A DNA stretch of 64,000 bases. It comes from Plasmopara viticola (taxonomy: Eukaryota; Oomycota; Peronosporomycetes; Peronosporales; Peronosporaceae). Positions 51,201 through 61,067 of the stretch are shown piece by piece; within the stretch, counting starts at the first letter, position 1; each line of letters starts with the position of its first letter. Location of the stretch: contig MBPM02000013.1 of the NCBI GenBank assembly GCA_001695595.3, positions 372,001 through 436,000 on the forward strand, read 5' to 3'. Below the pieces are notes generated by a model. It saw nothing but the letters and a program-made list of their open reading frames with translations. It did not search any database and was not told where the DNA came from. The position numbers and the translations under genes are program-made.

Positions 51201-54155
51201 ACAGGGTTGATGTTCTGCTGATAAGGCATGATGAAACTCTTGCAGCGATTAACAATCTCGATGAGCAATTGACTGCCCCCTCCAATGTAAGACTTGAGCT
51301 TGGCTGCGCTATTGTCGCAAAGCGGGTTGACAGTGTAAATCAATTCATCATGCTTTTTATTGTTGGTTAACGAAAATACACCAACATGGTGCTAAAAAAG
51401 TGAACCGAGAAGCAATTTGAAAGCCTCCAATTTCATAAACAGTCTACCCTATTAATCTGCGCAATCGGTTTTGTAAAGCTGCAGCACAAGGGCTGAGTGA
51501 TAGGACAGCTCATGTATCTGATGCCATATTGCTGCATTTAAAAGGATCACAATTTAATCGTCTAGGGAAGCTCTAAGACATCTATCAAGCACACGGCATC
51601 CGCTTCAGGTGTAACCGGTCGGAGTGGCGAGACGATGAAGTCACTACGCGCCGAACTATTGATAGCATGTTTGACAAGCTGATGGCGGATATTGCTAATA
51701 CCGAATCGTATCGCGAGCATCATATCAATCTTATACAGTATCCGCATGAGATTAGAGATGACCTACGCGCATGTTATGCCGGTATGACTGATTTTGATTC
51801 CATTCATACAGAGTAACATGGATATCATTCATGCCAACGAGATTGACCTAATTATGTCGTTCTGAATGAGATATGGAAACGTAAGAGCCTGTCGTGAAGA
51901 AACACATCCCGAAAAAACGTTTGCTTTTTTCCCATTCATTAAATCAAGCCGGATTGATCACGAGACATTCAAACAATTGGAGACACTCAGAATATTGAAG
52001 TTACTCAGTAGAGACAATGTGCTGATGTGTTTACACTCTTGGTGGTCACTCCAATCAACGAGCAAGACAAGTGACGATTCAACAAGCGCTTTTACCAGTG
52101 CCGCATTAGCGATCGTTATGCGCGTCGATTTACGTTCGCGTTGATATTTGCCACAGCAGTCTAGGTTTCAAACATTCGAAAATGTCTGCACAGAGTTGCT
52201 TTACTTAAAGTAAACCGCTTATTCATCGCCGACGCCTTCTAGGTTGTCATACATGAATGATGAAGCTTTATGTCTTGCAGTAATACTCGGCTGCCTTTGC
52301 AGTCCACAAGTTATCAACCACCTGCTGGAGGTGCCGCTGGAGAAGCTTGTCGTTCAGCCTCAGATTCTCCGTTGCCATAATCGGCTGACAATGACGTATT
52401 TAAATAAGTGCAATTATATTGATAATTGCCTTTACCGACAAACCTGCCTTTGACGACAGTTGCATCACCTAAAAAGTCTTATACTAGCTAAAGTAAACTG
52501 TTGGTCAGTAGCTTACACGAAACGCATAGGTTCAATTTTGACACTTATTTTACTCATTTTTGCTGTACCTTGCCAGACCTGGTCGCGAAAGTGTGCATAA
52601 GAACGCCCACTCATATTTGAAAGATTATACGAGAAGCGGCAGAAATAGGCGACAAGAGCTTCTCCAGGAGCGCATCAGACGTTTAGAGCGCGAGGTAAAT
52701 GCAACAAAAGCAGAGACACTTGCAGCGAGAGAAGACTTGCAAGCGGTCGAAGCACGATGTCATGAAACAACAATGAACATGATAACAATATCGGTGACAG
52801 GGTTGATGTTCTGCTGATAAGGCATGATGAAACTCTTGCAGCGATTAACAATCTCGATGAGCAATTGACTGCCCCCTTCAATGTAAGACTTGAGCTTGGC
52901 TGCGCTATTGTCGCAAAGCGGGTTGACAGTGTAAATCAATTCATCATGCTTTTTATTGTTGGTTAACGAAAATACACCAACATGGTGCTAAAAAAGTGAA
53001 CCGAGAAGCAATTTGAAAGCCTCCAATTTTATAAACAGTCTACCCTATTAATCTGCGCAATCGGTTTTGTAAAGCTGCAGCACAAGGGCTGAGTGGTAGG
53101 ACAGCTCATGTATCTGATGCCATATTGCTGCATTTTAAAGGATCACAATTTAATCGTCTAGGGAAGCTCTAAGACATCTATCAAGCACACGGCATCCGCT
53201 TCAGGTGTATCCGGTCGGAGTGGCGAGACGATGAAGTCACTACGCGCCGAACTATTGATAGCATGTTTGACAAGCTGATGGCGGATATTGCTAATACCGA
53301 ATCGCATCGCGAGCATCATATCAATCTTATACAGTATCCGCATGAGATTAGAGATGACCTACGCGCATGTTATGCCGGTATGACTGATTTTGATTCCATT
53401 CATACAGAGTAACATGGATATCATTCATGCCAACGAGATTGACCTAATTATGTCGTTCTGAATGAGATATGGAAACGTAAGAGCCTGTCGTGAAGAAACA
53501 CATCCCGAAAAAACGTTTGCTTTTTTCCCATTCATTAAATCAAGCCGGATTGATCACGAGACATTTAAACAATTGGAGACACTCAGAATATTGAAGTTAC
53601 TCAGTAGAGACAATGTGCTGATGTGTTTACACTCTTGGTGGTCACTCCAATCAACGAGCAAGACAAGTGACGATTCAACAAGCGCTTTTACCAGTGCCGC
53701 ATTAGCGATCGTTATGCGCGTCGATTTACGTTCGCGTTGATATTTGCCACAGCAGTCTAGGTTTCAAACATTCGAACAATGTCTGCACAGAGTTGCTTTA
53801 CTTAAAGTAAACCGCTTATTCATCGCCGACGCCTTCTAGGTTGTCATACATGAATGATGAAGCTTTATGTCTTGCAGTAATACTCGGCTGCCTTTGCAGT
53901 CCACACGTTATCAATCACCTGCTGGAGGTGCGCTGGAGAAGCTTGTCGTTCAGCCTCAGATTCTCCGTTGCCATGATCGGCTGACAATGACGTTTTTAAA
54001 TTAGTGCAATTATATTGATAATTGCCGTTACCGGCAAACCTGCCTTTGACGACAGTTGCATCACCTAAAAAGTCTTATACTAGCTAAAGTAAACTGTTGG
54101 TCAGTAGCTTACACGAAACGCATAGGCTCACTTTTGACACTTATTTTACTCATTT
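36264..54155 (+). repeat. Array block C: units 14-24, heterogeneous mosaic
   Basis: All read GTGAACCG, the state also seen in unit 0 and unit 25. Other positions alternate between units. GGCTCAATTTT and GGCTCACTTTT switch back and forth in units 16-24. GTAGATGC occurs in units 16, 20 and 23. A one-base deletion in GGTAATGC occurs in units 15 and 18. CTAAAAATGA occurs in units 15 and 17. Such a mixture suggests repeated exchange between non-adjacent units rather than simple end-to-end duplication. Confidence 0.88.
42103..42428 (+). mobile_element. SINE-like (or short LINE-tail) insertion in unit 17
   Basis: 326 bp of GC-rich sequence unrelated to the array interrupts unit 17. It is flanked by a perfect 13-bp direct repeat TACTCAGTAGAGA (42090-42102 and 42429-42441), and the unit length is explained exactly (1,597 + 326 + 13). 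It starts TTTTCGGAAAAGGTTGGGG and ends in a simple-repeat tail (AATAC repeated about three times), as SINEs and non-LTR retroposons do. No clear Pol III A/B boxes were found, so a 5'-truncated LINE end is the alternative. Only one of ~26 units carries it, so it arrived after this unit was last copied. Confidence 0.75.
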
Positions 54156-56172
54156 TTGCTGTACCTTGCCAGACCTGGTCGCGAAAGTGTGCACAAGAAC
54201 GCCCACTCATATTTGAAAGATTATACGAGAAGCGGCAGAAATAGGCGACAAGAGCTTCTCCAGGAGCGCATCAGACGTTTAGAGCGCGAGGTAGACGCAA
54301 CAAAAGCAGAGACACTTGCAGCGAGAGAAGACTTGCGAGCGGTCGAAGCACGATGTCATGAAACAACAATGAACATGATAACAATATCGGTGACAGAGTC
54401 GATGTTCTGCTGATAAGGCAGGATAATATTATTGCAGCGATTAACAATCTCGATGAGCAATTGACTGCCCCCTCCAATGTAAAACTCGGGCTTGGCTGCG
54501 CTATTGTCGCAAAGCGGGTTGACAGTGAAAACCAATTCATCATGCTTTCTATTGTTGGTCAACGAAAATACACCAACATGGTGCTAAAAAAGTGAACCGA
54601 GAAGCAATTTGAGAGCCACCAATTTCATAAATAGTCTACCCTATTAATCTGCGCAATCGGTTTTGTAAAGCTGCAGCACAAGGGCTGAGTGAAAGGACAG
54701 CTCATGTATCTGATGTCATATTGCTGCATTTTAAAGGATCACAATTTAATCGTCTAGAGAAGCTCTAAGACATCTATCAAGCACACGGCATCCGCTTCAG
54801 GTGTAACCGGTCGGAGTGGCGAGACGATGAAGTCACCACGCGCCGAACTATTGATAGCATGTTTGACAAGCTGATGGCGGATATTGCTACTACGAATCGT
54901 ATCGCGAGAATCATATCCTTCTTTTACAGTATCCACATGAGGTTAAAGATGACCTACTGTAACATTGTGCGGAGGAAGCTTGGCGGAGCCAGTGGAGGCA
55001 GTCGGCGAGGCGAAGTCGAGGCTGTAGGCTTGACTTGGTGAAGGCAAATTGAGAAGTGATTGAGATTAATCTGAGCTTTACGGATCGGCCTACGGATACG
55101 AGTGGTCAAGAAGCTCCTCTTGCATTAGCTACTGCCTATTCTAAACTCTATCTTTCTCTAATCCCAGTTGCTATCTGTTCTACCAACTGTTCTGTCTCAA
55201 AATTATTTTTTTTGGTTTATAATCTTGAGAGTCAGCTGGTTTACTGGATACTTGCCCGTCCTAAACGATTTTCGGCCAATGACTGTTACCGCCTATCCTA
55301 GACTTCTATCCCGAAATTTTGAGAATTACAAAAGTGTACGAACATCTGTAGCTGCGACTGCAGTATAGGGAATGACGTGGTTACTGTTTGTGGCAAAGGC
55401 TATCACAGAAGGCAACTACGTCACACCTATTCGCATGATATGCCGGTATGATTGATTTAATGCCATCGATATAGAGCATCATGGATATCATTCATGGCAA
55501 ACGAGATTGACCCAGCTTTGTCGTTCTGGATGAGCTATAGAAACATGAGAGCCTGTCGTGAAAAAACACATCCCCCAATAACCTGTGCTTGTCCCCAATT
55601 ATTGAATCAAGCCAAATTGACCACGAGACAATCGAACAAATGAGACACTCAAAATGTCGAAGCTACTCAGTGAAAGCAATGTGCTGATGTGTTCACACTC
55701 TTGATGGTCATTCCAATCAACGAGCAAGACAAGTGACAATTCAGCAAGCGCTTTTACCATTGCCGCATTAGCGATCGTTATGCGCGTCGAATCACATTCG
55801 CGTTGATATTTGCCACAGCAGTCTAGGTTTCAAACATTCGAAGAATGTCTGCATAGAGTTGCTTTACTTAAAGTAAACCGCTTATTCATCGCCGACGCCT
55901 TCTCGGATGTCATACATCAACGATGAAGCGTTATGTCTTGCAGTAATACTTGGCGGCCTTCGCAGTCCACAAGTTATCAACCACCTGCTGGAGGTGCCGC
56001 TGGAGAAGCTTGTTTTTCGGCCTCAGATTCTCCGTTGCCATAATTGGCTGACAATGACGTTTTCAAATTAGAGCAATTATATTGATAAATGACGTTGCCG
56101 GCAAACCTGCTGTGACGGCGTCACTTAATAGTTTCGGTACTGACTAATGTAAATTGTTGGTTAGTAGCTTCT
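54156..56172 (+). repeat. Right terminal unit 25, diverged and interrupted
   Basis: The unit follows the landmark at 54156 but carries many private changes, most of them after 54400. It contains a solo LTR (54958-55425) and then resumes at about 55431. Similarity ends near TTAGTAGCTT (about 56170), some 50 bp short of where the next landmark would fall. It keeps states shared with unit 0 and the partial left unit, such as ACTCGGGCTTGG and TTCTCGGATG, consistent with array edges escaping homogenisation. Confidence 0.85.
54958..55425. mobile_element. Solo LTR of an LTR retrotransposon
   Basis: A 468-bp segment absent from all other units begins TGTAACATTG and ends ACGTCACA, so it has TGT...ACA termini. 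Near-identical 5-bp flanks, CCTAC (54953-54957) and CCTAT (55426-55430), look like an aged target-site duplication. No gag-pol or second LTR is present, which fits a solo LTR left by recombination. Whether it is Copia or Gypsy cannot be told from the LTR alone. Confidence 0.6.
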
Positions 56173-56614
56173 AGATAAAGTATAAACTTGTCTCTAAAAA
56201 ACATTCGTGCGTCCCAAGCTTATTGGCTATCGGCTCTCAGCTTTTATCTCATTCTCTCCTCATTTTTTGGTAAAGGATATTCTATGCATTTTCCAACACG
56301 TAGCAAACATTCTCTGCTAAGAAGAAAAACGTATAGCAATCGTCTTTCTGAAAAAGAAAGCTTATAAAGCAATGCAAGAGATTTTTTTTAGCTGGAACGA
56401 GCTAGAGGTGACGCCTGTAATAGAAGCACCATTCCTCATCAGAGGACGCGACTACATATAAGCACTAGCTATAATTTTGTCATCGTAAACAAACTCCACA
56501 TATCTCACAATTCCAAATGTTATATTTCATTAATTCTGTTTAAATTTCAGCAACACGCAGTGATATTTCGTGTAGTTTATACAACAATTGTAAATCTTAT
56601 GAATCTATAAAATC
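56173..56614. other. Unique spacer and 5' region of GCP3
   Basis: 442 bp of AT-rich non-repeat sequence between the array and the GCP3 start. A pair of motifs, TCATTCT (56249-56255) and CATTTTTTGG (56261-56270), resembles oomycete Inr plus flanking element, but it lies ~360 bp from the ATG, which is far for this group. No gene is seen. Confidence 0.5.
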
Positions 56615-59600
56615 ATGAACTCTGACAGGCAAGCCGCACGCTTAAAGCGCCGCGCCGAGCGACTCGGGCCGCCGTCACGAGAGACCAGTATCTCTATGAA
56701 CAGTCGGCATGTCTCCAGCGATGCTAATTCGTCAAGTGTGCGCATCTCTAGTGGTTCGATCGACAGCAGTGAGAAAATTCGCCGCCAGCCAATACGCACA
56801 TCTGCCGCCACGAGCTTGCGCAATCATTCGCGCATCCAGACCCCGCGAGACATTAACAAGCTGGTGGATAAATTACTTACAAAGGTGCATGGTGCACCAT
56901 CCGCCACACTCACGCGCCACACGGCCATCCGACTCCACGACGCCGTGTCGACGGCCTCACAGACGGATGCGGTGCGTGTCCTTGCAGTTGAAGTAATCCA
57001 AAAAAGGTATAATTACTGACAAACGCACGAAATGCTGTCCGTAGTACGCTGTGCTTGAAAAGATCAAGCGCAAGATTGCGACAGACACGCAACATTTCTA
57101 CACCGACTCTCAAGCGACAGTAACGAGGCTCCATGAGGTTTACTCGCGCTTTGTTCAGTTCAAAAACCTTGACAAAAAGACGTGCGTAGTGCGAGCCTTT
57201 GTCGTCGTACTGGTATTTGACACATTGTTGTTTGGAATATAGTGAGGCGCTATTGTTGTTGCACGGTCTGATGAATACTGCGCCGCAGCTACACAGCCAA
57301 GAGAGTCACGATCACCTGGATTCTACAGCCACCAGTATAAAAGATCAATCCACAAATTCAGTAATTAATAACTCTGATTCGGAAAAGAATGGAGGCCACC
57401 ATCGGTCTCATTCGATGCCTACGTCACCATTCATCTTTGAAGCTCACAATGAAGCTACAAAAACGGAACAGTCCAAGACAGACTTGGATTCGTTGGAAGA
57501 TTCCTTTAAGTTCGCAGTCGGCATTGCTCCAGTGCATAAGCCAAGCCGAGTAAAAAACAGTAGCCCTCATTATCATGAACGAGGGCGTAGTCTAGATGCA
57601 ACAGAGTCGCGCAGTGCACCAGCTGATTGCTCGTCTTCTGATGTGCCGGAAGAAGTTCTTTTGCGTGACGTTTTATACGCTTTGCAAGCTATCGAGTCGC
57701 GTTATTTGTACTTTGACGACGCAGCTGACCGCTTTCAGATTACAAGACGTGCCGGTGTACCAAAACGTACGGCCGAAATTTTAAATGCTGCCGATGCCTT
57801 GAGTATAATTATTGTGCTGCCTTTAACAGCCATGCGGGAGCTGATATACATGTTGTGCGAGCTTGGTTGGATTTTTCGCAAAATTTCCGAGTACATTAGG
57901 CAACATCGCGAAGAGCTGGCATTTGGCTTGGTTTGTTTCGAACGATAGCTGTATCACGTAACACGAGTGTCTGACGTATACGTTTCGTATGATTTTTACT
58001 GCGTAGGTGGGACAAAGCTTCTGTCATGTGCTAAACACCGAATTGTCAGTGTACTTCCGCTTGATCGCTGTGTTGGCTGCTCAGATTGACGATGATGCTG
58101 AATTACGACAGCCAAATGAACGTGGAGTGAGTTGCCTAACGTTGCGGACATTAATTGTGTGGCTGCAGGATCCACTGGACAAGATGAGGTTGATGGCTCG
58201 TCTTATTGATAGGTGACACTTTGTAATGCAATTTCCTTGTAGTATAGGACCATAAATGTGTTGTGCATTTTTGCAGCGCTGAAGGACTGCGTGGTGGTGC
58301 ACTCGCGTCTGGCATTCACTCGCATGCGTTGCATGGCGACCCTGACGTATCGGAATTTGTGCAAAGGGCGCTAAAGCAAATTGCGGCGCCAATCGTTCGA
58401 ATGATTAAGCGATGGGTTTTTGAAGGAGAGCTGGAAGATAGACATGTCAGTGAAGCATGGGCTTGTATATCGAGTGGTTCTAATGCTGGACTGCTTTTGG
58501 ACACTTGAGATAATAGGGCGAGTTTTTCGTGGTGGCTGACTCAACTGTGAGTGATGATCAATTTTGGGCCAAAAAGTATACATTAAACTTGAAAATGCTA
58601 CCAGCTTTTATTTCAATGTACGATCAGCTTGTTTGTATGGGCTTTTGTGGCATGCTTACTCTAACTATACTTGCTGTTGAGGTTAGCGAACTCGCGAAAA
58701 AGATCTTGGTGATTGGAAAAAGCATTAACTTCATTCGTCAGTGTTGTGGACATGCCGATGTTAGTTAGCTTGTGTGTTGATGCCTAACTTAGGCGCTATT
58801 TGATTGCTGATTGTGCTACTTTTTAACGCTTACAGTGGGTTATGGATGCTGCACATGAGACCTCTGTGATTGGCATCGAGACCGATAACGAAAAAGCTTA
58901 TTTTGCAGAGCTCAAGCGTCTTGAAATAGTAATTGAAAATGTTTCGAACTCTACCAACAAGTACTTGATTCGCACATTGACTGAAAAATACCGGCTCCTG
59001 GATCATTGCTTAGCATTGAAGCGCTATTTGCTGCTAGGGCAGGTTCGGAAGTTGCCTCAGCTAGCTACCAGTCATATGACCAACGCCTGATTCTTCGACT
59101 ATGTACCTTTTGGTAATAGGGTGACTTTGTTCAATATCTTATGGATCTTTTGGGTCCTGAATTGTCCAAGCGAGGGTCCCAAGTTTATCGTCATACGCTA
59201 ACAAATGTGCTTGAAACCGCGCTCAATGCTTCCAATGCAAAGTTTGAGGTACGTGTCGTCCAGCAGTTTGATCTGTTGACTGCAACTGTAACAACAGTTA
59301 CCTATGCGAGTTAGTCGGCAGATATTCTAGGCCGCCTTGATGTCGAGCTGCTCCAAGGATCCTCTGGTAATTTTTTAGGCTGAAATTGAGCCTTCTAGTG
59401 TACACTCATGTTGATCATGTGCTCGCAGCCGATACTGGATGGGACATTTTCTGCTTGCACTACAACTTGCAACCACCAGTAAATAGTGTCATTCCGGCGA
59501 CTTTGATGCTCCAGTATCAGCAAATATTTGACTTCTTGTGGCGAATGAAGCGTGTTGAGCATTCGCTGTCCGCGTCATGGTCAAAAGATATGTATCTTGG

Positions 59601-60595
59601 GCATGAGGTCCAGGTACGCTTTGAGTCTAAAAAATGGCACTTGGTTTTTCCCTTACTCATTTTTTATTAGGGTTGTGTGCCGGGGATCCGACCTGTTTTA
59701 CACATGAGTCAACTCATACGATCGGAAATGATTCACTTTATAACAAACCTTTTCAACTACATGATGTTTGAGGTTAGGATTTATACTTTCGGTAAGGACA
59801 TTGTTGGCTTGCTAAGACTTTGCTTCTTTCTTTAGGTTTTGGAGACAGCATGGCATAAGTTGGTGAAGGATTTGAATGCTGCGAATGACTTAGACGAGCT
59901 TATTGAAAGCCACGCGGCGTACATTGCATCGATCAAAAAAAATGTACGCATTTGGTTCAACAGCTCGAAATGATGTCGCATGTGGAATCCTGATGTTTCC
60001 ACTTTTAGGGATTTATGATGAAGGAATCACGAGACCTCTTGAAACAGCTCAAACTCATCTTCGCAACGATCATTCGATTTAGCAAAGTACAAGAAAATCT
60101 CTACACGACGGCAATGCACGAAAAACACGCGGAGGAAAAGCGTATGCAATTAATCCGGCGCAAGGAGCTTGATGTACGTGGTGGTTTTATTGTTAAGATA
60201 CTCTATTTGCGATTTGAATGCTTATTCATGCTCGAGCTTGCCTCTTTACCTACAGGTTGGGGTACCAGAAGAAGACGAACACAGTGTGCGAGCAGATCGC
60301 GACACATTTGGGACTAATTCAAAAATTTTGCGTCAAGTCGAAGAAATTTCAAAAGAGTTCAGCAACCAATTCTTTGAGCTTCTAAATATTGTCAAGCAAA
60401 ACTCGCTTCGGTACGAATTTTGGCTGACTTGAAAAAGAGTTTTCGCTTAATAGGATGTTCAAGGTCAGGTATCTAATTTGTTGTTTGGTGATGATATGCA
60501 GGGGAGCGCAAAGTCTATCGTTTCTTGTGTCTCGCTTCGACTTTAACGAGTTCTATTTAAGAAAGAATGCCCCTTTTGTGGAAGAAGAGGAATAA
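56615..60595 (+). CDS. TUBGCP3: Gamma-tubulin complex component 3 (GCP3/Spc98), 16 exons
   Basis: Exons: 56615-56992, 57045-57181, 57243-57930, 58007-58212, 58277-58445, 58517-58630, 58682-58759, 58836-59042, 59120-59248, 59315-59366, 59429-59613, 59671-59772, 59836-59943, 60009-60173, 60256-60410, 60502-60595. They join in frame to 988 codons, with GT-AG introns of 51-91 nt. Diagnostic blocks are VLLRDVLYALQAI, MLCELGWIFRKISEYIRQ joined by splicing to FGLVGQSFCHVLNTEL, KILVIGKSINFIRQCC, YRLLDHCLALKRYLLLGQGD, DTGWDIF, FLWRMKRVEHSL, and the terminal SLSFLVSRFDFNEFY. These order as the GCP N- and C-terminal domains. The protein caps gamma-tubulin small/ring complexes and nucleates microtubules at spindle poles and basal bodies. 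The first ~125 residues are Ser/Arg-rich and unconserved. The exon 1 donor (56993) and the exon 6/7 junction are the least certain. Confidence 0.93.
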
Positions 60596-61067
60596 CAATG
60601 CAGTCCGTATCTATCGATAAAACCCTATTTCCAATGATAACAAGCCGCGCATCTAATCAATACAAGAACCAAAGATACTAATTATAAAGCTTATGACTTT
60701 GAGAACAGGGTGGACAAAATCACAAGTTTACTATACGAGGCAGTAAAATATTACGGGTGTCAAGTCTGGCAAAATCTTTGTCCACGGAATCTCCTGGGCC
60801 CTTGGACGTATGCTGATGAAGCAATTACGCTTGTCACAGTTTGGATAGCATGCTTGGGGTCAACTTGTGGCTTAGCTTTTAGCGCAGAGCAAGTTTGACT
60901 ATGTTCTTCAGACGCTTTGTATTTCCTGCCTCTTATTTTTGAAACTACAATATGTATTAGCTGACGCTAATGCATGTTTCCAAAGGAACACTTCCAGTAT
61001 TGCGGGTGATCCATCGCTGTAAAAGCGCGAAGCTACATTTTTACTAATCGTATTCGTCAAAACTGTG
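60596..61067. other. Intergenic, convergent 3' ends of GCP3 and CFAP54-like gene
   Basis: 472 bp with no supported gene; expected to hold 3' UTRs. A 62-codon plus frame (60710-60898) shows no conserved motif or splice continuity with GCP3. Confidence 0.55.

Larger units (their letters stand above)
13210..56172 (+). repeat. 43-kb tandem array of ~1,596-bp units (macrosatellite-like)
   Basis: The same ~1.6-kb sequence recurs head-to-tail about 26 times. Using one fixed landmark (TTTTTGCTGTACCTTGCC), units 1-25 start at 15525, 17122, 18719, 20315, 21911, 23508, 25104, 26701, 28297, 29893, 31489, 33072, 34668, 36264, 37862, 39455, 41052, 42988, 44581, 46176, 47771, 49367, 50964, 52560 and 54156. 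A diverged unit 0 has the same landmark near 13926, and a partial unit precedes it. Spacing is 1,593-1,598 bp except 1,583 (unit 11, microdeletions) and 1,936 (unit 17, insertion). Central units differ by only a few substitutions per kb, while the outermost ones differ by many. Short frames recur in every unit, but the longest plus-strand one opens with TTG, not ATG, and none exceeds ~90 codons, so I treat the array as non-coding now. Function unknown. Confidence 0.98.

Noticed and set aside
13210..56172. CRISPR, rDNA or histone cluster as explanation of the array
   Set aside because: The unit is 1.6 kb with no short repeat/spacer pattern, no rRNA-like conserved sequence, and no histone-fold coding frame.
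60434..60471. A mini-exon (GATGTTCAAG) in the last GCP3 intron
   Set aside because: Including it shifts the final exon out of the conserved FDFNEFY frame; a single 91-nt intron keeps the frame.
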